Source: Flavobacterium sp. DG2-3
GTDB taxonomy: Bacteria; Bacteroidota; Bacteroidia; Flavobacteriales; Flavobacteriaceae
Assembly (NCBI RefSeq): GCF_030730925.1
Contig: NZ_JAVAMB010000005.1
Span: 234,244 to 298,243 of the forward strand
Reading direction: 5' to 3'
DNA length: 64,000 bases
Shown here one piece after another: positions 8,342 to 18,500 of the stretch. Made by a program: the position numbers and the translations under genes. The notes under the pieces are model-generated. The model was not told where the DNA came from and searched no databases. It saw nothing but the letters and a program-made list of their open reading frames with translations. The number at the start of each line of letters is the position of its first letter. Within the stretch, counting starts at the first letter, position 1.

Positions 8342-10445
8342 AAGCCAAGTGTTTTTGATTGTTTGTATTGAGTAAAATTTCGTCGCATTTTGGACAATAT
8401 TCATGTTCTCCGTTCAGATAGCCGTGAATAGGGCAGATGCTGAAAACTGGAGTTACCGTTATGTAAGGCAGTTTAAAATTGGTTAAAACTTTTTTTACGA
8501 AGTTTTTACAGGCTTCAGGACTGCTTATTTTTTCTCTCATGTAAAGATGTAAAACTGTACCGCCAGTATATTTACATTGCAATTCGTCTTGAAGCAATAA
8601 GGCTTCAAAAGGATCGTCGGTATGATCTACCGGAATTTGTGAACTATTGGTATAGTAAATATTTTCATTTTGTCCCGCTTGCAGAATCTCAGGAAAACGT
8701 TTTTTGTCTTCTTTAGCAAAACGATAGGTTGTTCCTTCTGCCGGAGTCGCTTCAAGATTGTATAGATTTCCTGTTTCTTCTTGAAATTCTTTCATTCGCA
8801 ATCGAATGTGATCCAGAATTTCTGTAGCAAAATGAATTCCTGAATTTGAAGTGATATTCTGCTTTCCTTCAGAAAAGTTCAAAACCATTTCATTCATTCC
8901 GTTTACGCCAATTGTAGAAAAATGGTTTCTAAAATGTTTCAAATAACGCTGCGTGTACGGATAGAGTCCGCGGTCGTACATTTGCTGTATAAAGGTTCTT
9001 TTCTTCTCTAAGGTCGATTTTGCAATTTGCAATAATTCATCTAAATGTTGAAATAGGCTGATAATATTCCCTTTGTGAAAATATCCCAAACGCGCCATAT
9101 TGATGGTAACAACGCCAATACTTCCCGTCATCTCGGCACTTCCAAAAAGGCCGTTTCCTCGTTTTAACAATTCTCGCAAATCGAGCTGTAAACGGCAGCA
9201 CATGCTTCGTACAGCATTTGGTTTATAAGCATCTGGATTTTCGATACGATTGCCATTTTCATCCAAAATATATTGGCTTCCGATAAAATTCTGGAAATAA
9301 GACGAACCAATTTTGGCTGTATTTTCAAATAATAAATCGACATTTTCTCCTTGCCAGTCAAAATCTTCTGTAATATTTACTGTCGGAATTGGAAAAGTAA
9401 ACGGCTGCCCGTTGGCATCTCCTTCAGTCATGATCGTATAATAGGCCTTATTGATAAGATTCATTTCGATTTGAAAATCGGCATATTTTAAATCTATCAA
9501 TTTAGACGCACCTCTTTTCTCAGCTTCCATAAGAAGATTTTCATTAGTGCTATTTAAAAATAAATGCTGATCGTTTCGAGTCGGAATCTGTTCTTTTAGA
9601 TCTTCTGGAACATTCCAGTCCAGAGTAATATTCGTAAAAGGGGACTGGCCCCAACGCGCTGGCACATTTAGATTGTAGACAAAACTTCTAATGGCTTTTA
9701 AAACCTCATCATAAGTAAGCTGATCTTTAAAAACATAGGGAGCCAAATAGGTGTCGAAAGAACTGAAAGCTTGAGCGCCTGCCCATTCGCTTTGCAAAAT
9801 TCCCAAGAAATTAGCCATTTGCCCTAATGCTTCTCTAAAATGAGAAGGAGGTCTGCTCTCGACACGGCCACGCACGCCATTAAAACCTTCATTTAATAGC
9901 ACACGCAAGCTCCAACCAGCGCAGTATCCGGTAAGACAATCCAAATCATGAATGTGTATGTCGCCATTCCTATGAGCAGAACCTTCTTCTTTATTATAAA
10001 TTTTATCAAGCCAATAATTGGCAATAATTTTTCCTGCAGTATTACTGACTAAACCAGCATTTGAATACGAAATATTTGCATTCGCATTAATTCTCCAATC
10101 TGACTGATTGATGTATTCTTCGACAGTTTGCGTACTGTCTATATAAGTGGTGTCGTCGTTTAAACCATTAATATGTTCTCGTTGCAATTTTCGCGTATGG
10201 CGATAAATTATAAACGAACGCATCACTTGAAAATACCCATTCTCAAAGAGCACTCTTTCTATTATGTCCTGAATTTCTTCGACTGGCCACGAATATTTTG
10301 CCTCAAGACCAGCAAGAACAACTTTAAAGATTCTCTTGTCTACTGGCTGATTAACGCTTTGAAAGGCTTTCTGGATAGCATCCTGAATTTTATAACCTTC
10401 AAAAGGCTTATACTCTCCATTGCGTTTGATTACATATTTTTCCAT
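8322..10445 (-). CDS. nrdD: Anaerobic (class III) ribonucleoside-triphosphate reductase, large part lacking the glycyl-radical domain
   Basis: The 707-residue protein has an N-terminal ATP-cone (MEKYVIKRNGEYKPFEGYKI to about residue 95) that senses dATP/ATP. The ten-stranded barrel core has the active-site cysteines in AVRSMCCRLQLDLREL. The C-terminal zinc site is CPIHGYLNGEHEYCPKCDE. It would reduce NTPs to dNTPs without oxygen. It stops at LAYENENA, before the RVxGY glycyl-radical segment, which is encoded separately just downstream in an overlapping frame. Gene order is nrdD, small glycyl-radical gene, nrdG, all overlapping. The promoter region upstream is largely made of repeat sequence, and I found no FNR-like palindrome in it. 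Confidence 0.93.
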   Translation of the reverse strand: MEKYVIKRNGEYKPFEGYKIQDAIQKAFQSVNQPVDKRIFKVVLAGLEAKYSWPVEEIQDIIERVLFENGYFQVMRSFIIYRHTRKLQREHINGLNDDTTYIDSTQTVEEYINQSDWRINANANISYSNAGLVSNTAGKIIANYWLDKIYNKEEGSAHRNGDIHIHDLDCLTGYCAGWSLRVLLNEGFNGVRGRVESRPPSHFREALGQMANFLGILQSEWAGAQAFSSFDTYLAPYVFKDQLTYDEVLKAIRSFVYNLNVPARWGQSPFTNITLDWNVPEDLKEQIPTRNDQHLFLNSTNENLLMEAEKRGASKLIDLKYADFQIEMNLINKAYYTIMTEGDANGQPFTFPIPTVNITEDFDWQGENVDLLFENTAKIGSSYFQNFIGSQYILDENGNRIENPDAYKPNAVRSMCCRLQLDLRELLKRGNGLFGSAEMTGSIGVVTINMARLGYFHKGNIISLFQHLDELLQIAKSTLEKKRTFIQQMYDRGLYPYTQRYLKHFRNHFSTIGVNGMNEMVLNFSEGKQNITSNSGIHFATEILDHIRLRMKEFQEETGNLYNLEATPAEGTTYRFAKEDKKRFPEILQAGQNENIYYTNSSQIPVDHTDDPFEALLLQDELQCKYTGGTVLHLYMREKISSPEACKNFVKKVLTNFKLPYITVTPVFSICPIHGYLNGEHEYCPKCDEILLNTNNQKHLAYENENA

Positions 10446-10548
10446 TATTTATGACAGGTTTCAAGTTGTTTTTTCTTTGGGGTCTTTTTTTTTTACCGCA
10501 AAGTCCGCAAACTTATTTTATAAAGAAACTGAGCAGAATCTTTATTTT

Positions 10549-10604
10549 AAGTTCGCAAAGCTTTGTCTACACAAACTTTATTTCAATTAAAGCTTTGCGA
10601 ACTT
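10549..10604. repeat. 16-bp inverted repeat of the CGCAAAG type in the ric-nrdD gap
   Basis: AAGTTCGCAAAGCTTT at 10549-10564 and its exact complement at 10589-10604 flank a 24-base loop. Further copies of the CGCAAAG core lie on both sides (ACCGCAAAGTCCGCAAAC near 10495 and CTTTGCG near 10662). The same core recurs near 34.7 kb, 39.9 kb and 44.0 kb. The whole 10446-10688 gap consists of this repeat family and shows no gene. Confidence 0.65.
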
Positions 10605-10688
10605 TTCAGTATTAATAATCTTAAAAAGAGCCTCGCGTTCTTTGTGTAAACCTTCGGGTTCTTTGCGTTTAATTTTGCACAAAGTCCG

Positions 10689-11420
10689 TTAAGATACTTT
10701 TTCAAATGCTTTTTCAAGCTCAATTGCTTTTGGGAATAAAATATTGTTTTCCAAATGAATATGTTTTTTCAAATCTTTATCAAATTCTTCGAGCATGGCA
10801 AATGCTGCTTTATAAGTATTACATGAATCAATAGGCGGAATATAATTGTTGCTTAACGCTGCAATTCTTCTAAAACGTTCTCCTTCGGTAACATGGTCGT
10901 CTTTTAATGTGGCAATTGGATTTTCTATAGATAAAAAAGGCGGTGTTTCCAGTTCTGTACCTTTACTGTGGGCGATTTTCATTTTTTTGATGAAAGGAAA
11001 AACAACCAACTCTTCTCTTTTCATGTGAGCTGTCAGATCCAAATACGATTTTGAAAAAATAGTATGAATCTCGTGCAACTCCGGATGGATCGCACCGTGA
11101 ACACCGCATAATTTATCTAAATATTGAAGAATTATTGGGGATTTTTCTTCAACATATCTATGATGGATTTTAGTAATATAATCTGCTATCATGTCTGCAG
11201 TCCAGCTTTTATAATCAAAAGACTGATTGGCAGAACCGTTTCTTGCTTTTTCTATATGTTCAATTAAAACACTTTCTTCAATATCTCTTTTTCTACAGAC
11301 TTCTTCGATTGTGCGATGTCCTTTGCAGCAAAAATCAATATGCAGTTTTGTAAAAATGGCCGCTGTTTTGAAATCGTCTGCTACGATTTCACCAATTGTG
11401 GTATTGCTTGTTAGTTTCAT
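10689..11420 (-). CDS. ric: RIC/ScdA-type di-iron protein for repair of iron-sulfur clusters
   Basis: The 243-residue protein starts with a ScdA-N (DUF542) domain (TTIGEIVADDFKTAAIFTK, then the Cys pair DFCCKGH). Hemerythrin-like His/Glu motifs follow (KIHHRYVEEKSPII, HGAIHPELHEIH, HMKREELVVFPF, LKKHIHLENNILFP). Family members restore [Fe-S] clusters after nitric-oxide or oxidative damage. The start is the ATG at 11420; a GTG at 11456 would overlap nadB and is less likely. It lies 29 bases after nadB, in what looks like one transcript with nadA, whose product holds a labile [4Fe-4S] cluster, so a protective role for NAD synthesis is plausible. Confidence 0.88.
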   Translation of the reverse strand: MKLTSNTTIGEIVADDFKTAAIFTKLHIDFCCKGHRTIEEVCRKRDIEESVLIEHIEKARNGSANQSFDYKSWTADMIADYITKIHHRYVEEKSPIILQYLDKLCGVHGAIHPELHEIHTIFSKSYLDLTAHMKREELVVFPFIKKMKIAHSKGTELETPPFLSIENPIATLKDDHVTEGERFRRIAALSNNYIPPIDSCNTYKAAFAMLEEFDKDLKKHIHLENNILFPKAIELEKAFEKVS

Positions 11421-11449
11421 AGTGGTAGGGGTATAGATTAATTTTGGTT

Positions 11450-12964
11450 TCAGCACATTTGTTTGTTTGCCGAAGCTTTACATTGTTTAACTATAAGTAA
11501 TGAAGCGGCAATCATATTCGAAAATTCTATAAACGGAATCGTAATTTCATGTTTTTCTATAAGCGAAATAGCATGATTATGCAGTGATTTTATTTTTTCG
11601 AAAGCCAAATTGGCATCACGTTCTTCACTGGTATAAAAAGCAGTCACCAATTTTTGCAATTCCTTCTTTAGTATTTCAAAAGCATGATAATCATCGGTTT
11701 GTTCTGCTTTTGGAAATTTTGGAATTAATATTTTCGATGAAAAAAGAAATTCTGCAATAGTTTTATCTACATTTTCTGAAGCTTGATGCGCAAATACTAA
11801 AGCTTCGAGAAGGGAATTGGATGCCAAGCGGTTTTTTCCATGAAGTCCTGTTCTGGCACATTCGCCAATAGCATAAAGATTTTTAATTGTTGTTACGCCA
11901 TTTTGGTCTACACGTATACCGCCGCACTGATAATGCGCCGCAGGAACAATTGGAATCAGATCTTTTTCTGGATAAATTCCTAAATGGTTACAATGGGCAG
12001 TAATAATAGGAAAATGTTGTGAAAAAGCTTCGTGATCCAAATGTCTGCAGTCTAAGTACACATGATCTTTTGAACTCAATTGAAGTTCTTTGCTAATAGC
12101 GTTTGAAACAATATCTCGTGTTGCGAGTTCGCCGCGTAAATCGTATTTAAATAAAAATCTTTTTCCTTTTTCATTGACAACATGCGCGCCAAAACCTCTA
12201 ACGGCTTCTGAAATTAAAAACAGCTGATTTTCTTTTCCTGTATATAAAGCAGTTGGATGAAACTGAATATATTGCATATCAGCAATTTCGGCTCCCGCAC
12301 GCGCTGCCATTGCTAGTCCGTCTCCAGTTGCTATTTTTGGATTTGTCGTATTTTCAAAAAGCTGTCCGCATCCGCCCGTACTTAGAACAACAGTTCGGGT
12401 TCTGATGTATTTAATGCGATTGTATTTTTTTTCATAAAAAAAAGCTCCGGTACAAGTAGTTTTAGCTTTTTTTGTTTCGGTATTGATATCGATGACCATA
12501 TGATTTTCTAAAAGTTCAATGTTGGGCATCTTTTTAATCATTTTGAGCAGTTTACGCTCAATTTCCTGTCCGGAGCTATCTTTATGATGTAATATTCTGT
12601 GTTGTGAATGTCCGCCTTCTAAGCCTAAATCCCATTGTCCGTCTTCGGTTTTGTCGAAAGAAGTTCCTATTTCAAGCAATTCATTCAGTCTCTCTGGCGC
12701 TTGGCTGATAACCATTTTGACAATTTCTTCATCGCATAAACCTCCTCCAGATTTAAGTGTATCTTCAATATGCTGGTTAAAACTGTCATTTAAATTTTCT
12801 GTTACCACAGCAATACCGCCTTGAGCCAGCCTTGTATTGGTGTTTTTGGCTGTTTCTTTCGTCATTATAACAATGGATAAATCAGGGCGTTTTTTTGCTG
12901 TTTTCATGGCAAAAAATAATCCCGAAATACCAGAACCGATGATTAGTATATCTGTTTTAAGCAT
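11450..12964 (-). CDS. nadB: L-aspartate oxidase
   Basis: The 504-residue flavoprotein carries the N-terminal FAD-binding motif (DILIIGSGISGLFFA). It also has the succinate-dehydrogenase/NadB family signatures TRLAQGGIAVV, EGGHSQHRILHHKDSSG, GDGLAMAARAGAEIADMQ, FHPTALY and GKNRLASNSLLEALVFA. It oxidises L-aspartate to iminoaspartate, the substrate of NadA, in de novo NAD synthesis. It lies 29 bases downstream of nadA and 29 bases upstream of ric, so the three probably form an operon. Length and motifs are complete; nadC is not in the window. Confidence 0.95.
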   Translation of the reverse strand: MLKTDILIIGSGISGLFFAMKTAKKRPDLSIVIMTKETAKNTNTRLAQGGIAVVTENLNDSFNQHIEDTLKSGGGLCDEEIVKMVISQAPERLNELLEIGTSFDKTEDGQWDLGLEGGHSQHRILHHKDSSGQEIERKLLKMIKKMPNIELLENHMVIDINTETKKAKTTCTGAFFYEKKYNRIKYIRTRTVVLSTGGCGQLFENTTNPKIATGDGLAMAARAGAEIADMQYIQFHPTALYTGKENQLFLISEAVRGFGAHVVNEKGKRFLFKYDLRGELATRDIVSNAISKELQLSSKDHVYLDCRHLDHEAFSQHFPIITAHCNHLGIYPEKDLIPIVPAAHYQCGGIRVDQNGVTTIKNLYAIGECARTGLHGKNRLASNSLLEALVFAHQASENVDKTIAEFLFSSKILIPKFPKAEQTDDYHAFEILKKELQKLVTAFYTSEERDANLAFEKIKSLHNHAISLIEKHEITIPFIEFSNMIAASLLIVKQCKASANKQMC

Positions 12965-12993
12965 GTTATTTTGATTTAGAGTTTATTGCGTTT

Positions 12994-13926
12994 TTATGAT
13001 AATTCGAGCATTCTTTTTATTGGTTTCAGCGCCTCGATTCTCAGTTCTTCTGTAATCAGCATTTCTGGGCTTTCATTTTTAAGGCACAAATACAATTTTT
13101 CTAACGTATTCATTTTCATGAAAGCGCATTCACTGCAAGCGCAGCTGTTGTCTTCTGTGGTAGGAGCCGGAATCAGCGTTTTATCGGGTACTGCTTTGGC
13201 AAGCTCATGCAGGATACCGGCTTCTGTGGCCACAATGAAAACGGAAGCAGGATCCGTTTTAATGAAATTAATAATTCCCGAAGTCGAGCCAATGTAATGT
13301 GCTGCTTTTAAAATATGGCTTTCAGATTCTGGGTGTGCCGCGATTTTGGCTGTTGGATTTTTATTGTATATTTCGATGAGTTTGTCTAATGAAAAGGCTT
13401 CGTGCACAACGCATGAGCCTTTCCATAAGACAAGTTCGCGCTTGGTTTCTTGTTGAAGATATTTGCCTAAATTTTCATCTGGAGCAAATATGATTTTTTG
13501 TTCTGCTGGTATCGAACCGATTATTTTTTCGGCATTCGCCGAAGTGCAAACTAAGTCGCTCATTGCTTTTATTTCGGCAGAACAGTTGATGTAAGTTACC
13601 ACAACATGATCGGGATGCTGTTCTTTAAATAATTTAAAATCTTTTGGCGGACAGCCATCTGCAAGAGAACAGCCAGCATTCCAATCGGGTAGGACTACTT
13701 TTTTTTCTGGGTTTAGAATTTTAGCTGTTTCTGCCATAAAATGGACTCCTGCAAAAACGATTAAATCGGCATCGGTATCCTGAGCTTTTTTTGCCAATTC
13801 GAGACTGTCTCCGATAAAATCTGCCACTTCCTGAATATTCTCATCTTGATAATAATGAGCCAGAATAACAGCATTTTTTTCTTTTTTCAATCGGATTATC
13901 TCCTGTGCTAAAAAGTTCTTGTCCAT
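12994..13926 (-). CDS. nadA: Quinolinate synthase, [4Fe-4S] enzyme
   Basis: This 310-residue protein condenses iminoaspartate with dihydroxyacetone phosphate to quinolinate. It shows the conserved HYYQ motif (ILAHYYQDENIQEVADFIGDS), GCSLAD with Cys86, GSCVVHE with Cys172, HPES, and a C-terminal CACSEC cluster at about residues 262-267 within TEDNSCACSECAFMKMN. Three of these cysteines ligate the oxygen-labile [4Fe-4S] cluster. It is the first gene of the nadA-nadB-ric set. An FNR-like palindrome lies about 90 bases upstream. Confidence 0.95.
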   Translation of the reverse strand: MDKNFLAQEIIRLKKEKNAVILAHYYQDENIQEVADFIGDSLELAKKAQDTDADLIVFAGVHFMAETAKILNPEKKVVLPDWNAGCSLADGCPPKDFKLFKEQHPDHVVVTYINCSAEIKAMSDLVCTSANAEKIIGSIPAEQKIIFAPDENLGKYLQQETKRELVLWKGSCVVHEAFSLDKLIEIYNKNPTAKIAAHPESESHILKAAHYIGSTSGIINFIKTDPASVFIVATEAGILHELAKAVPDKTLIPAPTTEDNSCACSECAFMKMNTLEKLYLCLKNESPEMLITEELRIEALKPIKRMLELS

Positions 13927-14014
13927 ATTAATTCTTGATTTTCTGCTTACTTAAAATATATTTAAGTACATCATTTTAATAGGGTAAATATATTATCATC
14001 ATTTTGTTCAAAAC

Positions 14015-14028
14015 ATGATTCTAATCAT
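14015..14028. promoter_or_regulatory. FNR/CRP-like palindrome upstream of nadA
   Basis: ATGATTCTAATCAT contains the core TGAT-N4-ATCA of FNR/HcpR-type sites; the outermost bases are A/T where the FNR consensus has T/A. It lies 89-102 bases upstream of the nadA start. The downstream genes encode an Fe-S enzyme and an Fe-S repair protein, which fits control by an FNR-type regulator, but this is inference and no such regulator is in the window. Confidence 0.45.
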
Positions 14029-14113
14029 AGTGTGTTAGATTTGTTTTTTTATATTACGCGGATGATTAATTTATAAAAGTAGCTGAAAGAAAGGGGTTTG
14101 TGTTTTCAAAGAA

Positions 14114-14160
14114 AAAGCCTGAAAAAAGAGAAAATCTCTTCTTTCAGGCTTTAATTTTTT
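14114..14160. terminator. Long hairpin terminator after the OmpA-family gene
   Basis: AAAGCCTGAAA at 14114-14124 pairs with 14142-14152, and inside it AAGAGA pairs with TCTCTT. The loop is four A. Minus-strand transcripts reading through would end in a T-rich tract (complement of 14111-14116). It terminates the adhesin/OmpA locus. Confidence 0.65.
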
Positions 14161-14175
14161 AGTGAACTAATAAGA

Positions 14176-15495
14176 TTACTTCGCGTCTATCAGCGTAAGC
14201 GTAACTCTTCTGTTTAGTGGTTTATTTTCGTCTGGAGTATTTGGAACTAAAGGTTCTTTTTCTCCTTTTGAAAACAAATGCATGCGGTTAGATTCTATTC
14301 CTTTATTCTTCAAATAATCAGAAACTGCTTCAGCTCGTTTCATACCGATTTCAAGATTGCGGGCTTCCGTTCCGATATCGCAAGTGTAACCTGTAATATT
14401 TAAGTCGGTATCTTTATTCGTTTTTAGAATTTTAGCAATTTCGTCTAATCTTGTCGCCAATTCTGGAGTTACATTTGTGTTTCCAATTTCTTGAAAGGCA
14501 AGAGGTTTTTCAACGATGCTTCTTTCAGTTGGCGTAAGATCTTTTTTAACAGGTTCAGTTGCAACAGCTTTTTGTTCTACCGGAGCTGTTTTTTGAACTG
14601 GCGCTTCAGTCTGAGCTACTGGTTCTACTTTTGGAGCTGCAGCTACAGGTTCTGGTTTGCTTTTATTTAGCATAAAACCTAATTTCAGCTGAATACCAGC
14701 AGAGAAGTAACGGCTTTCCTGAACAATTTTTCTGTTTCCGCTCGTGCCATTTGCCTGAATATTGTCAAGTCCACTCGGATTGTAGGCAACGATATTAACA
14801 TCTATATTCTCCTTTGCTAATTCGGTTAAGCCGTAATCGACGTATATTCCAGTGTAAAGCTGTGTGTTTTCTTTTAATTTGAAAGTAAGTCCGGTTTCAG
14901 CACTTAATAAAAAAGAAGGATCTAAGCTTACCGTTGTTTTATCCTGCCAGTTTGTTACTTGACCAAATCCGTGAGAAGGCAGATCATCAATTAAGAGATT
15001 CATGTCTGGATAATAACCGCTCAATTGTAATTCAGACGCCGAAGCTTTTACAGTTTGTTTTCCTGGAAACATAATTTTTCCTCCAAAACCAAAATACAAT
15101 TGTGTTTGAGAAGCTATCGAAGTTCTGTATTGCATCAGAAGCGGAATTGCTACACCAATAAAATGCTGGTCTTCTTTATAATTGGTCGGGGTTACTTGAT
15201 ATTCAAATGCAGAAGTTTGGTCATCAACTTCATAAGTTGCAATTGTCGTTCCGTTGTTCAGTTCAAAACTATTTTGATTGTAAGTAACGTCAACTCCTGT
15301 TGAGATTCCCCAGTGATCGCTGAAGAAATAGGTGTATCCGACACCTATTCCTCCGCCAAATTTTAATTTACCTTCTCCGATATTGCTATCATAAAGAATT
15401 CCCGAAGGGCCTCCATTAATCTTAAAATTAAGTTCTTGGGCTTTTATCGTGACACTACAGAGCAGTAGTATAGTTATAGTGATTTTAATCTTCAT
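14176..15495 (-). CDS. OmpA-family outer-membrane protein with N-terminal beta-barrel
   Basis: The 439-residue protein has a signal peptide (MKIKITITILLLCSVTIKAQ), then a porin/OprW-like beta-barrel of about 250 residues. A Pro/Ala/Val/Glu-rich linker follows (KPEPVAAAPKVEPVAQTEAP), then a C-terminal OmpA peptidoglycan-binding domain (NITGYTCDIGTEARNLEIG, KRAEAVSDYLKNKGI, LNRRVTLTLI). Another ATG at 15522 is in frame, but it would put a charged stretch before the signal peptide, so 15495 is preferred. It begins 29 bases after the giant adhesin stops, so it is probably co-transcribed. By analogy with SprF-type partners downstream of SprB adhesins, it might help anchor or export the adhesin, but it is not of the PorP/SprF family. 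Confidence 0.88.
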   Translation of the reverse strand: MKIKITITILLLCSVTIKAQELNFKINGGPSGILYDSNIGEGKLKFGGGIGVGYTYFFSDHWGISTGVDVTYNQNSFELNNGTTIATYEVDDQTSAFEYQVTPTNYKEDQHFIGVAIPLLMQYRTSIASQTQLYFGFGGKIMFPGKQTVKASASELQLSGYYPDMNLLIDDLPSHGFGQVTNWQDKTTVSLDPSFLLSAETGLTFKLKENTQLYTGIYVDYGLTELAKENIDVNIVAYNPSGLDNIQANGTSGNRKIVQESRYFSAGIQLKLGFMLNKSKPEPVAAAPKVEPVAQTEAPVQKTAPVEQKAVATEPVKKDLTPTERSIVEKPLAFQEIGNTNVTPELATRLDEIAKILKTNKDTDLNITGYTCDIGTEARNLEIGMKRAEAVSDYLKNKGIESNRMHLFSKGEKEPLVPNTPDENKPLNRRVTLTLIDAK

Positions 15496-15524
15496 TGCGT
15501 GTAATTTTAAATTGAATCTCATTT

Positions 15525-18500
15525 TTATTTAACCAATAAGTTGATTGTTTTTAGCTGACCATCGGCCAGTTTAAGAACGACAACATATAAGGCAACCTGC
15601 GATGGAGCGATAATCTTATTTTGATTTTTTACATTAGAAATAGTCTGAACTAATTTTCCAGTAATATCATAAATTACCACTTCAGATCCGTTTAGTTGAG
15701 ATTCGCTAAAATCACATTCTAAAGTAAATTCAGCTCCAGGTTTAACTGGGTTTGGATAGATTTTGATTTTTTTAGTGAAAATCGTTCCGCTAGTCTCAAT
15801 TGGACAAGATTTGATTGAGTTTCCATTTTTATCTTTTGCAACTACATAATAAGTTCCATTTAAAGGTAGGATTTCGCTATAATATTGGCGAGTTGCACCA
15901 GAAACAGCCACTCCATTTTTGTACCATTGCCAAGCCACATAATTATTCGATTTATTATCAAAGAATAAAACATTTGCCCATTGCTGAATTACAAGTCCTG
16001 ATTGGCTCACTTCAATTGGTTTTACAACAGCTGTTGCAGCATTATGATTTTGATCACCATTTTGCACGGCAGTAATTGTTGAGCTTCCTGATCCAGAAAT
16101 GTTTAAAGTAGATCCTGAAATTGTCCCCAATGAAGCATTTGCAATAGTATATGAAATTGGTAAACCGCTGTCTGCTGTTGCCGTTAGAGTTACCGTATTA
16201 GAATCGGAACAACCAAATTCTAAAGTCTGGTTCCAAGTAATTATTTGGTTAGCTTTAGTAATTTCAAACTCTGCGCCAGTAAAGACAATGGTATAATCTG
16301 CACCAGCATTGATTGTTCCTAGTTTAATATTGTATTTTCCAACATTTTCGCCAGCATCTCTAGAAAGCAGACCTGTAATGATAGCACTTGTGTCTCCGTT
16401 AGCAAAACCTAGGGGTGTATAGTTGAAAACAGGATCGGCTGTACCATATACTTTAGTATGTCCTGCAGCTGCAGTTATAGTAAGCGTATATTTTTGTGTG
16501 GTAAAACTAACTTCATTTCCATAATTGATTACTCCATTGCTGTTTATTGCATAGGTTCTAACATAATACGTTCTATTTCCTCTAAGTCCAGATAATGTAT
16601 TTGTAAATGTTCCTAAAGAAGCAGTAACATTTATTTTAGTATCTGCTGTTGTAGGGTTTGCATGCAATGCGTATACAAAACCAACTTCTGTTAAACATTC
16701 TCCTTTATCCGTATTTATTCCGTTTGAAGACGCTGTACCAGATAAAGAAACACTAGTAACTCCGACTTCAGATACTGCTAAAGTATTTAATGTTACAGGA
16801 TTAGCTGGCTGAACGATTTCGACAGTTGCAGAAGCTGAACAGGAGTTACCATCTGTAACAGTTACGGTATAACTTCCAGCAATTAGACCAGTTGCGGTTG
16901 CTGCATTTCCTCCAGATGGTGACCAAGAGTAAGAATAAGGAGCTGTACCACCAGTTACACTAACAGTAGCTGATCCGTTATTTCCATTATAGCATGAAAC
17001 TTCTGTAGGAGTTGCTGTTAAAGATAACACGTCTGGTTCCGTAATGGTAATAGTATTTACCACAGAACAAGAGTTTTCGTCTGTAACAGTTACGGTGTAC
17101 GTTCCAGCAGAAAGACCAGTTGCCGTTGCAGCTGTACCTCCTGATGGTGCCCATAAATAGCTGTAATCGCCTGTTCCTCCAATAGCTACTACTGAAGCAG
17201 TACCATCATTGCCATCTTTACAAGATACATTAGTTTGCGAATCTGTTGCTGAAAGCTGAGTAGGCTCTGTAATTGAAACAGTTGCTGTTGTGAAGCATCC
17301 GTTTGAATCGGTAACTGTAACAGTGTAAGTGTTTGGACTTAATCCTGTTGCTGTTGCTGCAGTTCCTCCAGATGGTGACCAAGAATAGGTATACGTTCCA
17401 GTTCCTCCAGCAGGAGTTACTGTAGCTGTTCCGTTATTTGCTTGATTACATAAAACATCTGTTTTAGCTATTGTTGCAGTAAGTAAAGGTAGCTCTTCTA
17501 TAACTACAGTCGCTGTTGTTTGGCATAAATTGGCATCTTTTACAGTAACAGTGTAAGTTCCTGCAGAAAGTCCGGTTGCAGTTGCAGAAGTTCCTCCAAA
17601 AGGTGCCCAAGAATAGGTATAAGCGCCTGTTCCTCCAGTGACATTTACTGTTGCAGATCCGTTAGTGCCTCCGTTGCAAGAAACATCAGTTTTAGATGTT
17701 GTTGTGTTAAGTGCATCAGGTTCTGTGATCGTAAAAGTTTGTGATTGAATACATGAATTAGCATCTGTAACAGTTAAAGTATAAGTTCCAGCTTGGAGTC
17801 CATTTGCAGTTGCAGCTGTTCCTCCAGAAGGTGCCCAAGAATACGTATAAGCTCCAGTTCCTCCAGCGACAGTAACGCCTATAGAGCCGTTAGAACCTCC
17901 ATTACAACTAACCTCTGTTTGTGAATTTTTGGTGATTACAATTGCAGGTGGAGCGTTGATTGTAAAGTTTTTTACAATAGAACATCCATTTCCTGAAGTA
18001 ATCGTTACAGAGTAATTTCCAGCAGCTAGATTAGTAGCTGTATCTGAATTTCCTCCAGAAGGAGACCATGCATAAGTAAAAGGTCCAGTTGCTCCTGATG
18101 GAACTACTGAAGCAGATCCTGTATTTACACCATTACAATCTAAATCAGTTTGTGAAGTAGTTGCGACTAAAGTATTGGTTGTACCTATTGTAAAGTTTTT
18201 AGTAATAGTACATCCATTAGCATCTGTAATAAGACAGCTATAATTTCCTGCAGCCAAATTGCTAATAGTTTGGGTTGTTTCATTTCCTGGAGTCCATAAA
18301 TAAGTATAACCTCCAGCTCCTCCAGCTGGTGTAACTCCTGCTTCCCCTCCAGTAGTACAGGTAGCATCTATTTTAGAAGGAGTAGCTGTCAATGCAGGAG
18401 GCTGATTAATGGTAAAAGATTCAGTGAGAAAACATCCTTTTCCATCGGTAATTCTACAGGTGTAAATACCCTGTGTAAGTCCTGTAGCTGTAGCAGCTGT

